Source: Streptomyces sp. NRRL F-2580 (GTDB lineage Bacteria > Actinomycetota > Actinomycetes > Streptomycetales > Streptomycetaceae). Taken from it: a DNA stretch of 64,000 bases. Within the stretch, counting starts at the first letter, position 1, and each line of letters starts with the position of its first letter. The stretch is from contig NZ_JOIR01000019.1 in the NCBI RefSeq assembly GCF_000720115.1, positions 62,001 to 126,000 of the forward strand, given 5' to 3'. Under the pieces are notes generated by a model. That model saw only the letters and a list, made by a program, of their open reading frames with translations, was not told the origin of the DNA and did no database searches. A program made the translations under genes and the position numbers. This document shows positions 35,205 to 43,979 of the stretch, piece by piece.

Positions 35205-35243
35205 GCGGGTTCGGCCGCTGTGCGTTTCAGCCGAATCCGGGGA

Positions 35244-36863
35244 TCAGCCGACCAGCTGGTCGTACGCGGGGAGCGTGAGGAAGTCCGCGTAGTCCGCGTC
35301 CAGGGAGACCTGGAGCAGGAGGTCGTGGGCCTGCTGCCACTTGCCGGCCGCGAAGGCCTCCTCGCCGACCTCGGCGCGGATGGCGGCCAGTTCCTCGGCC
35401 GCGATCTTGCGGGTCAGCTCGGCGGTGGCGGTCTCGCCGTTCTCGAACACCACGCCGGCGTTGATCCACTGCCAGATCTGCGAGCGGGAGATCTCGGCGG
35501 TGGCCGCGTCCTCCATCAGGCCGAAGATGCCGACGGCGCCGAGGCCCCGCAGCCAGGCCTCGATGTAGCGGATGCCGACCTGGACCGCGTTGCGCAGGCC
35601 CTCGTACGTCGGCTTCGCGTCCAGGGAGTCGATCGCGATGAGCTCGCCGGGGGCGACGTGCACGTCCTCGCGCAGCCGGTCCTTCTGGTTCGGCTTCTCG
35701 CCGAGGACCGCGTCGAAGGAGGCCATCGCGATCGGGACCAGGTCGGGGTGGGCGACCCAGGAGCCGTCGAAGCCGTCGCCGGCCTCGCGGTCCTTGTCGG
35801 CCTTGACCTTCTCGAAGGCGACCTTGTTGACCTCGGCGTCCTTGCGGGACGGGATGAAGGCAGCCATGCCGCCGATGGCGTGCGCGCCGCGCTTGTGGCA
35901 GGTGCGGACCAGCAGTTCGGTGTACGCCCGCATGAACGGGGCGGTCATCGTCACCGCGTTGCGGTCCGGCAGGACGAACTTCTCGCCGCCGTCACGGAAG
36001 TTCTTCACGATGGAGAAGAGGTAGTCCCAACGGCCCGCGTTCAGGCCCGCCGCGTGGTCGCGCAGCTCGTAGAGGATCTCCTCCATCTCGTACGCGGCGG
36101 TGATGGTCTCGATGAGGACGGTGGCGCGGACGGTGCCCTGCGGGATGCCGACGTAGTCCTGGGCGAAGACGAAGATCTCGTTCCAGAGGCGCGCCTCCAG
36201 GTGCGACTCCGTCTTCGGCAGGTAGAAGTACGGGCCCTTGCCGAGGTCGATCAGGCGCTTCGCGTTGTGGAAGAAGTACAGGCCGAAGTCGACGAGCGAA
36301 CCGGAGGCCGGGCCGCCCTCGAACCGCAGGTGGCGCTCCTCCAGGTGCCAGCCGCGCGGCCGCATCACGACGGTGGCGAGCTGGTCGGCGGGCTTCAGGG
36401 CGTACGCCTTGCCCGTGCGCGGGTCGGTGAAGTCGATACGGCGCTCGTAGGCGTCGATGAGGTTGAGCTGGCCGAGGACGACGTTCTCCCAGGTGGGAGC
36501 GGAGGCGTCCTCGAAGTCGGCGAGCCAGACCCTGGCGCCCGAGTTCAGGGCGTTGATGGTCATCTTGCGGTCCGTCGGACCGGTGATCTCCACACGACGG
36601 TCGTTCAGCGCGGCCGGGGCCGGCGCCACCTTCCAGTCGCCCTCGCGGACCTGTGCGGTGTCCGGGAGGAAGTCGAGGGTGGAGGTCCGGGCGATCTCGG
36701 CACGGCGCTCGGCGCGGCGGGCGAGGAGCTCGGCGCGGCGGGGGGCGAACCGCCGGTGGAGCTCGGCCACGAAGGCGAGAGCCGCTTCGGTGAGGACTTC
36801 GTCCTGCCGGGGCAGGGGCTCGGCGTCGACGATGGCCAGCGGGGACGGCGCTGGTGCGGACAT
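35244..36863 (-). CDS. aceB: Malate synthase A
   Basis: About 539 aa. It condenses glyoxylate with acetyl-CoA to malate. The family signature appears as [19 protein letters not shown], the catalytic Arg block as [16 protein letters not shown], and the C-terminal helix ends LPAYDQLVG. The ATG at 36863 has AAGGAG 8 nt upstream; a longer frame is rejected. No isocitrate lyase gene is nearby, so its role here is to use glyoxylate from allantoin. AllR-type and TCAACA-type sites lie upstream. Confidence 0.96.
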   Translation of the reverse strand: MSAPAPSPLAIVDAEPLPRQDEVLTEAALAFVAELHRRFAPRRAELLARRAERRAEIARTSTLDFLPDTAQVREGDWKVAPAPAALNDRRVEITGPTDRKMTINALNSGARVWLADFEDASAPTWENVVLGQLNLIDAYERRIDFTDPRTGKAYALKPADQLATVVMRPRGWHLEERHLRFEGGPASGSLVDFGLYFFHNAKRLIDLGKGPYFYLPKTESHLEARLWNEIFVFAQDYVGIPQGTVRATVLIETITAAYEMEEILYELRDHAAGLNAGRWDYLFSIVKNFRDGGEKFVLPDRNAVTMTAPFMRAYTELLVRTCHKRGAHAIGGMAAFIPSRKDAEVNKVAFEKVKADKDREAGDGFDGSWVAHPDLVPIAMASFDAVLGEKPNQKDRLREDVHVAPGELIAIDSLDAKPTYEGLRNAVQVGIRYIEAWLRGLGAVGIFGLMEDAATAEISRSQIWQWINAGVVFENGETATAELTRKIAAEELAAIRAEVGEEAFAAGKWQQAHDLLLQVSLDADYADFLTLPAYDQLVG

Positions 36864-36949
36864 ATCTGTCACTCCTTCAGCGGCGGTGCCTGGCGGCCGC
36901 GGGGGAATGCTCGCGCGAGACGGCACGCAGTGCCGTCGGGTGTGGAGAG

Positions 36950-37045
36950 TTCCGGAATACGGTCGCGGGCGCCGTCTGGGGGTTCAGGGCGCTTCTGACC
37001 AGTGGATAGTAATTTCCTCATGGTGGAAGTTCAATGGTTTGTTGA
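36950..37045. promoter_or_regulatory. Regulatory sites upstream of aceB
   Basis: TTCCTCATGGTGGAA (37014-37028) fits TTCC-N7-GGAA and is followed 2 bp later by TCAATG-GTT-TGTTGA (37031-37045), the second palindrome. A partial copy, TTCCGGAATACGG (36950-36962), lies nearer the gene. The stretch from 36864 to 37115 holds no gene. Confidence 0.6.
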
Positions 37046-37115
37046 TATCGAGATTCTCTGAGTCGACAGATCCCACGTCCCGGTGGCCCTCAGTGCCATC
37101 GCCGTCACACCGTGC

Positions 37116-37763
37116 TCAGAGGAGACGTACCAGGTCGGACGGTGTGTCGATGTCGAAGGCCTCCGCGATGTCAGAGCACTCCACCAGCATGAGCTCTTCG
37201 GCGTGTCGCGCGAGGTGCACCCGCGCGCCCTTGTCGTCCGTCGCCGTCGCCGCGATGTCGGCCCAGCGGTCCGCCCCGAACAGCACCGGGTGCCCGCGCT
37301 CCCCGTCGTAGGCCGCCGCCACCAGGCTCGCGGGGGAGCGGTAGGCCTCCCGGACCCGGGCCACGGCCGCCGGGCCGATGCCCGGCTGGTCCACCAGTGA
37401 GACCAGGGCCGCCCGGGCGCCCGTACCGGCCAGCGAGGTGAGGCCGACCCGCAGGGAGGAGCCCATCCCCTCCGCCCAGTCCGGGTTGTCCACGACGACG
37501 CAGCCGGCCAGGTCGGCCCGCTCGCGGACCTCGGAGGCCGAGGCGCCGAGCACCACGTGCACCGGGCCGCAGCCCGCCTCGCGCAGGACCCGTACGGCGT
37601 TCTCGATGAGCGGGCGACCGCGGTAGGGGAGCAGGGCCTTGGGGCGCCCGCCGAGCCGGCGGCCGCCGCCGGCCGCCAGGAGCAGGCCCGCGATCACGGG
37701 CGAATCGGAGGGGGAGCCGCAACCCGCGGGGGAGTGGGAGCCGGAGGGGGAGTTGGCTGACAT
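37116..37763 (-). CDS. MocA-like nucleotidyltransferase
   Basis: About 215 aa. The N-terminal GLLLAAGGGRRLGGRPKALLPYRGRPLIE is the nucleotide-binding motif of MobA/MocA-type transferases; VSLVDQPGIGPAAVARV holds the metal-binding DxP region, and GHPVLFGADRW is the molybdopterin-site pattern of CTP:molybdopterin cytidylyltransferases. MocA serves xanthine-dehydrogenase-type enzymes, which would suit purine breakdown, though no such dehydrogenase is in the window. The ATG at 37763 follows a weak GGTGG box. Confidence 0.8.
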   Translation of the reverse strand: MSANSPSGSHSPAGCGSPSDSPVIAGLLLAAGGGRRLGGRPKALLPYRGRPLIENAVRVLREAGCGPVHVVLGASASEVRERADLAGCVVVDNPDWAEGMGSSLRVGLTSLAGTGARAALVSLVDQPGIGPAAVARVREAYRSPASLVAAAYDGERGHPVLFGADRWADIAATATDDKGARVHLARHAEELMLVECSDIAEAFDIDTPSDLVRLL

Positions 37764-37912
37764 GCCACCGATTCTCGCTCCTGTACGGAATCCCGTGAGC
37801 GCCGCGCCAGAGTGCGGCGTACGGAGTCCAGCACGGCCCCGACGCGCAGCGGCCGGGAGACCCGGTTCTCGGCGGCGGCCAGCAGGGCACGTTCGTCTCG
37901 GTCGGTCAGCAT
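37694..37912 (-). CDS. Possible small protein, 72 aa
   Basis: From the ATG at 37912: MLTDRDERALLAAAENRVSRPLRVGAVLDSVRRTLARRSRDS, a plausible helical, charged domain, then a proline-rich tail that overlaps the first 70 bp of the mocA-like gene in another frame. An AAGGAG-like sequence lies upstream. The helical part has coding bias; the tail does not, so the end may be an artefact of a lost stop. Family not recognised. Confidence 0.35.
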   Translation of the reverse strand: MLTDRDERALLAAAENRVSRPLRVGAVLDSVRRTLARRSRDSVQERESVACQPTPPPAPTPPRVAAPPPIRP

Positions 37913-37926
37913 CTCGCCGTCTCCTT

Positions 37927-37987
37927 GCCAATCGGGGGCCAATACAGCGAGTCTGGTCCTCGATTGGCCTGGCCGTCAGAGCCAATC
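37927..37987. promoter_or_regulatory. Four CCAAT-type repeats before the MocR gene
   Basis: GCCAATC (37927-37933), GCCAAT (37938-37943), GATTGGCC (37962-37969) and GCCAATC (37981-37987). The first two are direct repeats 11 bp apart. MocR regulators are known to bind such short direct repeats near their own promoters, so this is probably an autoregulatory site. Confidence 0.5.
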
Positions 37988-38000
37988 AGGGGAGGTTGGC

Positions 38001-39488
38001 ATGGCAAACGGGCGAGTGGTCCAGACAGCGGACAGAACCATCGGCAGCCGGCAGCTCGCCGCCCTGCTGCCCGCGGAGGTCCTGGCGCGCCCCGGCTACC
38101 GGGCGCTCGCCGACGCCGTCCGCACGCTGATCCTCGACGGCCGGATCGCCCTGCACGTCAGGCTGCCCGCCGAACGCGAACTCGCCGAGGCCGTCGGCGC
38201 CAGCCGGGCCACCGTCACCGGCGCCTACGACCTGCTGCGCGGGAGCGGCTACGTCCGCAGCCGGCGCGGCTCCGGCACCTGGACCGAACTCCCCGACGGC
38301 CACCGCCCGGTCGGCGCGCACGCCATCGTCGGCGGGATCGGCGGCCGCGCGGACGGCGAACCGGGCATCGACCTCGCCATCGCCGCCATGGGCGCCCCGG
38401 AGGGCAGCCTCGCCGAGGCCTTCGCCTGGGCGGCGCCGCGCCTGCCCCAGCTCGCCCGCAGCCCCGGCTACCACCCCTTCGGCCTGCCCGACCTGCGGAC
38501 CGCCGTCGCCGAGCGGTTCAGCCGGCGCGGGCTGCCCACGCGCCCCGAGCAGATCCTGCTCACCTCCGGCGCCCAGCAGGCCTTCAGCCTGGTCGTCAGC
38601 CTGCTCTGCCGGGCCGGGGACCGGATCGTCACCGAGAACCCCACCTACGCCAACGCCCTCGACGCCCTGCGCCACGCGCGGCTGCGCACCGGATCCATCG
38701 CCGTCTCCGACGCGGGCTGGGACATGGAGATCGCCGAGTCCACCCTGCGCCAGACCGTGCCGAGGATGGCGTACGTGATCCCCGACTTCCACAACCCGAC
38801 GGGCGCGCTGATGCCGCCGGAGCAGCGGCTGCGGCTGCTGGCGGTGACCCGCGCCACCGGGACCTGGCTGGTGGTCGACGAGACCATCGCCGACATCGCG
38901 CTGGACGTGCCCGCGCCCGCGCCGCTGGCCTCCCTCGCGCCGCGCGGCGGCGCGGACCACGTGATCACCATCGGCTCGCTCAGCAAGACCCACTGGGGCG
39001 GCCTGCGCGTGGGCTGGGTCCGGGCCACCGCGAAGATGATCGCCGAGCTGACCGCGGTACGGGTCTCGGCCGACATGACCGGCTCGGTCCTCGACCAGTT
39101 GGTCGCGCTCCCGCTGATGGACGACATGGACCGGGCCCTGCCCGCGCGCCTCGCCCAGCTGCGGATCCAGCGCGAGGCCCTGGTGCAGGCCCTCCAGCGG
39201 CACACGCCCGAATGGTCCTGGCGGGTCCCGCCGGGCGGCCTCTCGCTCTGGGTCGACCTCGGCGAAGCCGTCAGCTCCGCCCTGGCCGAGCGCGCCGCGG
39301 CCGCCGGCGTGCACATCGGCCGCGGCGCCCGCTTCGGGGTGGACCCGGGCACCTTCGAACACCGGCTCCGGATCCCCTACACGCTCTCCGCGGACCGCCT
39401 GGACGAAGGCGTACGCCGCCTCGCGGGCGCCTTCCACGACGGGATTCCCCTGCCGTCGGCGGTGGACCGCCCGCACTGGGTGGCGTAG
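38001..39488 (+). CDS. MocR-type regulator (GntR helix-turn-helix fused to aminotransferase fold)
   Basis: About 495 aa. A GntR winged helix opens the protein (LHVRLPAERELAEAVGASRATVTGAYDLLRGSGYVRSRRGSGTW), followed by a fold-type-I aminotransferase domain with the PLP-lysine motif ITIGSLSKTHWGGLRVGW. MocR proteins sense pyridoxal phosphate or a PLP adduct and control vitamin B6, GABA, taurine or transporter genes. The ATG at 38001 has GGGGAGG 6 nt upstream. The divergent small gene and the repeat-rich promoter are its likely targets, together with itself. Confidence 0.9.
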   Translation: MANGRVVQTADRTIGSRQLAALLPAEVLARPGYRALADAVRTLILDGRIALHVRLPAERELAEAVGASRATVTGAYDLLRGSGYVRSRRGSGTWTELPDGHRPVGAHAIVGGIGGRADGEPGIDLAIAAMGAPEGSLAEAFAWAAPRLPQLARSPGYHPFGLPDLRTAVAERFSRRGLPTRPEQILLTSGAQQAFSLVVSLLCRAGDRIVTENPTYANALDALRHARLRTGSIAVSDAGWDMEIAESTLRQTVPRMAYVIPDFHNPTGALMPPEQRLRLLAVTRATGTWLVVDETIADIALDVPAPAPLASLAPRGGADHVITIGSLSKTHWGGLRVGWVRATAKMIAELTAVRVSADMTGSVLDQLVALPLMDDMDRALPARLAQLRIQREALVQALQRHTPEWSWRVPPGGLSLWVDLGEAVSSALAERAAAAGVHIGRGARFGVDPGTFEHRLRIPYTLSADRLDEGVRRLAGAFHDGIPLPSAVDRPHWVA

Positions 39489-39494
39489 CGCCGC

Positions 39495-39805
39495 TCAGGC
39501 CCTGCGCAGGTACGTGTTCGCCGCCGGGCGGAACATCAGGACCACGGCGGTGAGCACGGCCGCCACGCGGACGGCCCGGCTCGCACCGCACACCAGTCGA
39601 CTGCCCCCGCCCGGGACAGTGCCGCCGACGGCCGACCGCCGTCCGCGAGAAACCCGGGCGGCCGCACCACCACGGAGGCGGTACCGAGCACGCCGAGGCC
39701 GGTGCCGGCGGCCGGGTGCCTCGCAACGGCGGAGTGCATCGCGGGCTCGCTCTCGGATCGGGAATCGATGCCCCGATGCTCCCGCCCCGGCGCCCCGCTC
39801 CACGC
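39495..39805 (-). pseudogene. Degenerate stretch, possible membrane-protein remnant
   Basis: Between convergent genes. One frame reads AVARHPAAGTGLGVLGTASVVVRPPGFLADGG, another ends VAAVLTAVVLMFRPAANTYLRRA with a stop at 39495. Together they could be the tail of a small membrane protein broken by a frameshift. No family recognised; the stretch may instead be non-coding. Confidence 0.3.
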
Positions 39806-39854
39806 CCCTGCCCACCGGTGTTCCGCCACGGGGGCCGGCCTCACCGGGACCGGG

Positions 39855-40490
39855 TCACGGCGTGCGGATCAGGCGGCGGGTGGCGGCGGCCGCGACCGCC
39901 GAGGTGCGCGAGTCGACACCGAGCTTGGCGTAGATGTGCACGAGGTGGGACTTGACCGTGGCCTGGCTGAGGAAGAGCTTCTTCGAGATCTGCTGGTTCG
40001 ACAGGCCGTCCGCGACCAGCTGCAGCACCTCCAGCTCCCGCTTCGTCAGCGCCTCCGCCGGGGTCCGCATCCGGTCCATCAGCCGCAGCGCCACCGCAGG
40101 GGCCAGCGCCGACTGGCCCGCCGCGGCCGTCCGCACCGCCGCCGCCAGCTCCTCCGGCGGGGCGTCCTTGAGCAGGTAGCCCGAGGCGCCCGCTTCCACC
40201 GCCGCCAGGATGTCCGCGTCCGTGTCGTACGTGGTCAGGACCAGCACCCGGGGGGAGCCCGGGCGGGCGGTGATCAGAGCCGTCGCCTCGGAGCCGTGCA
40301 TGCCGGGGCCCGGCCCGAACTGGAGGTCCATCAGGACCACGTCCACCGGCTCGGAGCCCGCCAGCTCCACCGCCCGCTCGGCGGTCGCCGCCTCGGCCAC
40401 CACCGCGAAGTCCGCCTCCGTGTCCAGGACCGCGCGCAGTCCCGCCCGGACCACCGGATGGTCGTCGGCGAGCAGCAGGCGGATCGTCAT
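39855..40490 (-). CDS. NarL/FixJ family response regulator
   Basis: About 211 aa. Receiver domain with DD at 9-10, phospho-acceptor Asp55 in VDVVLMDLQF, the T/K residues in VLVLTTYD and GYLLKD; then a LuxR-type helix-turn-helix (LTKRELEVLQLVADGLSNQQISKKLFLSQATVKSHLVHIYAKLGV). It starts 2 bp after the end of the histidine-kinase gene, so the two are cotranslated. The divergent FtsX-type ABC operon is the likely target. Confidence 0.94.
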   Translation of the reverse strand: MTIRLLLADDHPVVRAGLRAVLDTEADFAVVAEAATAERAVELAGSEPVDVVLMDLQFGPGPGMHGSEATALITARPGSPRVLVLTTYDTDADILAAVEAGASGYLLKDAPPEELAAAVRTAAAGQSALAPAVALRLMDRMRTPAEALTKRELEVLQLVADGLSNQQISKKLFLSQATVKSHLVHIYAKLGVDSRTSAVAAAATRRLIRTP

Positions 40491-40492
40491 CG

Positions 40493-41893
40493 TCAGGCCT
40501 CCAGGGGCAGCGGCAGGGTGACGGCCACGGCGGTGCCCTGGCCCGGGTCGGACTCCACGGTGAACAGCCCGCCCAGCGTCTCGGCGCGCGAGCGCATCGC
40601 GGGCAGCCCGAAGCCGCCGTCGCCGGAGGCCGAAGCGGCCGGGTGGGGGCACCTCCCAGCGGTAGCTGGGGGAGGGTCGAAGCCGTGCCCGTCGTCCACG
40701 ATGTCCAGCGTGACCGAGGCGTCCATGAAGGTCAGGGTGATCTCGGCGCGCCCGGCCCGCGCGTGCCGCACCACATTGGCCAGCGCCGACTGCGCGATCC
40801 GCAGCAGCGCCACCTCGTACGGGGTGGGCAGCACCCGCGGGCTGCCGCTCAGCGAGAACCGCACCCGCGGCCCCGGCACCCCCGCGCACAGCCGCTCCAG
40901 CGCGGCGGCCAGCGACCCGTGCTCCAGGTCCGGCGGGGTCAGGGCCCGTACGAAGCGGCGCGCCTCGGCGAGGTTCTCCTGGGCGGCCTCCCGGGCCCGG
41001 GCGATGTGCGCCAGCGCTGCCGCGCGGCCTCCGACAGGCACGGCGGGCCCGGCGGCCTCCGCCGCGGCAGGGGCACCTTCCGCCCCGGCGGCCTCCGCTG
41101 CGGCTCGGGCGTCTTTCGCCCCGGCGTCTTCCGTCCCGGCGCCGGCCGATTCCGCGGCCCCGGGCTCGCGTGCCGGACCCGTCGCCCGCGCCGGACCCTC
41201 GGAGAGCGCCCGCTCGGCGGCCCGCAGCAGCAGCTGGATGGAGGACAACCCCTGGGCGAGGGTGTCGTGGATCTCCCGGGCGAGCCGCTCCCGCTCGGCC
41301 AGGATCCCGGCGCCCCGTTCGGCCGCGGCCAGCTCGGCCCGGGTGGTGATGAGCTCCTCGATCAGCTCGCGGCGGCGCTCGCTCTCGCGGTACAGGGCCT
41401 GGTAGCCCAGTACGGTCGCCACCGCCACGGCCCCGCCCAACAGCGGCCCCAGGAAGGCCCCGGGGGTCACCGCGCTGCTGTGCGCGAGGAACCCGCCGAT
41501 GGCCGCGCAGGCGGTCAGCGCGACGGCCGCCACGCCCCAGCGCAGCCGCAGCAGGTGCAACTCCAGGAAGTACAGCGGGAAGGCGATCCACAGCCCGTCG
41601 GGAGAGACCGCCAGCAGCGCCGCCCAGGCCGCGCCGAGCCCGGCCAGCCACACCGCCCCGGCGCGCGGCGAACTGTGCACGGCGGGGGTCCGTACGCCGC
41701 CCGCGTAGACGGCGGCGAGCACCGCGCAGGCGGCGATCACCCAGTCGGCGCGGGGCGCGCCGTCGGTCACGGCCCGGCCGGCGGCGAGCGCGAGCAGCCC
41801 GAAGAGCAGCGCGTGCAGGCACAGCCGCAGCACTTTCGACACCGGGGTGAGGGCGCGGGAAACGGGGAGGAGGGGGGCAGCGGGAGCAGTCAT
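40493..41893 (-). CDS. Sensor histidine kinase (HisKA_3 type)
   Basis: 466 aa. Four to six N-terminal membrane helices without an extracellular sensor domain, the phospho-acceptor His209 in RLAREIHDTLAQGLSSIQ, and a HATPase domain (N box ALANVVRHA, G box DDGHGF, FGLPAMRSRAETLGG). Two insertions are unusual: an Ala/Gly-rich stretch between the two DHp helices (about residues 231-289), and a segment in the ATP lid (about 407-424) encoded by a palindromic repeat. It probably senses a membrane or cell-envelope signal and works with the adjacent regulator. Confidence 0.92.
   Translation of the reverse strand: MTAPAAPLLPVSRALTPVSKVLRLCLHALLFGLLALAAGRAVTDGAPRADWVIAACAVLAAVYAGGVRTPAVHSSPRAGAVWLAGLGAAWAALLAVSPDGLWIAFPLYFLELHLLRLRWGVAAVALTACAAIGGFLAHSSAVTPGAFLGPLLGGAVAVATVLGYQALYRESERRRELIEELITTRAELAAAERGAGILAERERLAREIHDTLAQGLSSIQLLLRAAERALSEGPARATGPAREPGAAESAGAGTEDAGAKDARAAAEAAGAEGAPAAAEAAGPAVPVGGRAAALAHIARAREAAQENLAEARRFVRALTPPDLEHGSLAAALERLCAGVPGPRVRFSLSGSPRVLPTPYEVALLRIAQSALANVVRHARAGRAEITLTFMDASVTLDIVDDGHGFDPPPATAGRCPHPAASASGDGGFGLPAMRSRAETLGGLFTVESDPGQGTAVAVTLPLPLEA
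40642..40677. repeat. Streptomyces palindromic repeat inside the kinase gene
   Basis: GGTGGGGGCACCTCCCAGCG, followed by GTAGCTGGGGGAGGG, is an imperfect palindrome that I recall as a common intergenic repeat in Streptomyces. Here it is in frame within the coding sequence. A partial copy lies at about 30795-30807. Confidence 0.6.
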
Positions 41894-42027
41894 GGCCGGA
41901 CCAGCGTAAGTCGGGCCCGGCCGGCCCCGGTCAACCGAAAGTTCGATGTACCGGTGCGTCCTTCGATACGAGGATCCCTACTGTGGCGCGATGCCTTGTG
42001 TCCACGCGGAAGACCAAGGTGGGGAAC

Positions 42028-43113
42028 ATGTTCGTCGCATGGAGAGATCTACGGTTCGCCAAGGGGCGGTTCGCCCTCATGGGCTCGGTCGTCCTGCTGA
42101 TCACGCTGCTGGTCGGCCTGCTGTCCGGGCTCACCTCCGGCCTGGCCCGGGAGAACATCTCGGCCATCACCGGCCTGCCCGCCTCGCACCTGGCCTTCGC
42201 CGCGCCCGCGGGGGACCAGAAGGTGTCCTTCACCAACTCCCAGGTTCCCGAGTCCGCCTGGCTGGCCTGGCGGAAGCAGCCCGGGGTGACCTCGGCGGAG
42301 CCGCTCGGCATCCGCACCACCAACGCCGTCTCGGGTGAGCGCACCGCCGCCGTCTCGGTCTTCGGTGTGGACCCCGCCGGCCGGCTCGGGCCGCGGAACG
42401 CGGGCCTCGCACAAGGCCAGGTGGTCCTCGCCGAGAAGGCCGCCAAGGAGCTCGGCGGCCTCACCGCGGGCGCCGAGCTCAAGATCGGCCCGCTGGAACT
42501 GACGGTGGCCGCCGTCTCCGGGACCGCCGCCTACAGCCACACCCCGGTGGTCTGGATGGACCTCAACGACTGGCAGCGCATCGCAAACCCCGGCACATCC
42601 ATCGATACCCTCGCCACCGTCGTCGCCGTCTCCGGCAGCGGCCTGGACCTCGCGGCCGCCGACGAGGCCGCCGCGACCAAGGCCCAGACCGTCGACGAGG
42701 CCCTGGGCGCCATAGGCTCGTACCAGGCCGAGAACGGCTCCCTCCAGCTGATGCGCGGCTTCCTCTTCGTCATCTCCGCCCTGGTGATAGGGGCCTTCTT
42801 CACGGTGTGGACCATCCAGCGCAGCGGCGACATCGCCGTCCTGAAGGCACTGGGTGCCTCCACGCCGTACCTGCTGAAGGACGCCCTCGGCCAGGCCGTG
42901 GTGATGCTGGCCATCGGCACCGGGCTGGGCACCGCGCTGGCCGTCGGCTTCGGCGCGCTGATCAGCGGCGGGAACGTGCCCTTCGTGCTCGACGCCGCCA
43001 CGGTCCTCGTCCCCGCCGCGATCATGACCGTGCTCGGCGCGCTGGGCGCGGCCCTGTCCATCCGGCGGATCACCGCCGTCGACCCGCTGACCGCCCTCGG
43101 GAGTGCCCGATGA
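42028..43113 (+). CDS. FtsX-like ABC transporter permease
   Basis: 361 aa. One N-terminal membrane segment (FALMGSVVLLITLLVGLLSGL), a large extracellular domain (about residues 40-240) and three C-terminal segments (LFVISALVIGAFFTVWTIQRSGDIAVLKALGAS is the FtsX core) in the MacB/DevC arrangement. Such pairs export peptides or sense envelope stress, or work as mechanotransmitters. The ATG at 42028 has AAGGTGGGG 5 nt upstream. It is divergent from the two-component system; TTCGAT direct repeats 20 bp apart (41942 and 41962) and TACTGT (41979) may be the regulator's promoter. Overlaps the ATPase gene. Confidence 0.88.
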   Translation: MFVAWRDLRFAKGRFALMGSVVLLITLLVGLLSGLTSGLARENISAITGLPASHLAFAAPAGDQKVSFTNSQVPESAWLAWRKQPGVTSAEPLGIRTTNAVSGERTAAVSVFGVDPAGRLGPRNAGLAQGQVVLAEKAAKELGGLTAGAELKIGPLELTVAAVSGTAAYSHTPVVWMDLNDWQRIANPGTSIDTLATVVAVSGSGLDLAAADEAAATKAQTVDEALGAIGSYQAENGSLQLMRGFLFVISALVIGAFFTVWTIQRSGDIAVLKALGASTPYLLKDALGQAVVMLAIGTGLGTALAVGFGALISGGNVPFVLDAATVLVPAAIMTVLGALGAALSIRRITAVDPLTALGSAR

Positions 43114-43829
43114 CCCTGCTCGTCCACGACGTCACGCTCACCTACCCCGATGGCGAGAGCCGGCTCACCGCCCTGGACGACGTCAGCCTGGAGGTGCCCG
43201 CCGGCACCTTGACGGCGGTGATCGGACCCTCCGGCTCCGGCAAGTCCAGCCTGCTCGCGGTCGCCGCCACCCTGGTCACCCCGGACTCCGGCCGGGTCGT
43301 CGTCGCCGGCCGGGACACAGTGGGGCTCAGCGCGGCCGAGAAGTCGGCCCTGCGCCGCGAGAAGATCGGCATCGTCTTCCAGCAGCCGAACCTGCTGGCC
43401 TCGCTGACCGCCGCCGAACAGCTCCAGGTGATGGCGCACCTTTCCGGGCGGCCCGCCAAGGCCCTGCGCCGCCGTGCGCTGGAGCTGCTGGACGCGGTGG
43501 GGCTGGCGGACAAGGCCGACAAGCGGCCGCACCAGCTCTCCGGCGGCCAGCGCCAGCGGATCAACATCGCCCGTGCCCTGATGAACGAGCCCGCCGTGCT
43601 GCTGGTCGACGAGCCGACCAGCGCCCTGGACCACGAGCGCGGCGCCGCCGTGCTCGACCTGCTGGTCTCCCTGACCCGCGAGCGCTCCACCGCCACGGTC
43701 GTGGTCACCCACGACCACGCCCACCTGGAGCGGATGGACCGTACGGCGACGATGGCCGACGGCCGCCTGATGCCCGCCCCGGAGCCGGGCGCCGGACCCG
43801 GCGCCCTGAGCGGCGTACGGGCCTCCTGA
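43110..43829 (+). CDS. ABC transporter ATP-binding protein (MacB/LolD type)
   Basis: 239 aa. Walker [11 protein letters not shown]-loop GIVFQQPNLLASLTAAEQL, signature LSGGQRQRINIARAL, Walker [13 protein letters not shown] and the switch His in VVVTHDHAH. The pattern DVTLTYPDGESRLTALDDVSLEV fits the MacB/LolD subfamily that pairs with FtsX-type permeases. It overlaps the permease gene by 4 bp. The C-terminal tail (APEPGAGPGALSGVRAS) is low-complexity and runs into a GC-rich tandem repeat. Confidence 0.93.
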   Translation: MTLLVHDVTLTYPDGESRLTALDDVSLEVPAGTLTAVIGPSGSGKSSLLAVAATLVTPDSGRVVVAGRDTVGLSAAEKSALRREKIGIVFQQPNLLASLTAAEQLQVMAHLSGRPAKALRRRALELLDAVGLADKADKRPHQLSGGQRQRINIARALMNEPAVLLVDEPTSALDHERGAAVLDLLVSLTRERSTATVVVTHDHAHLERMDRTATMADGRLMPAPEPGAGPGALSGVRAS

Positions 43830-43859
43830 GCGGCGTACGAGGGCCCGCGGGCCCTCCCG

Positions 43860-43910
43860 CGCACCCGGACCGGGACCCGGACCCGGACCGGGACCCGGAC
43901 CGGGACCCGG
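43860..43910. repeat. Short tandem repeats of ACCCGGACCGGG type
   Basis: Alternating ACCCGG/ACCGGG hexamers repeated about eight times directly after the ABC genes and before the terminator. Confidence 0.8.
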
Positions 43911-43912
43911 CA

Positions 43913-43963
43913 CGCGAAGGCCCCGGCCGCTCCTCGCTCCGAGGGACGGCCGGGGCCTTCGCG
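43913..43963. terminator. Bidirectional terminator, 17-bp stem
   Basis: CGCGAAGGCCCCGGCCG (43913-43929) and its complement (43947-43963), between the convergent ABC operon and allR. Confidence 0.9.
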
Positions 43964-43979
43964 TACGTGCGCCTGCCGC

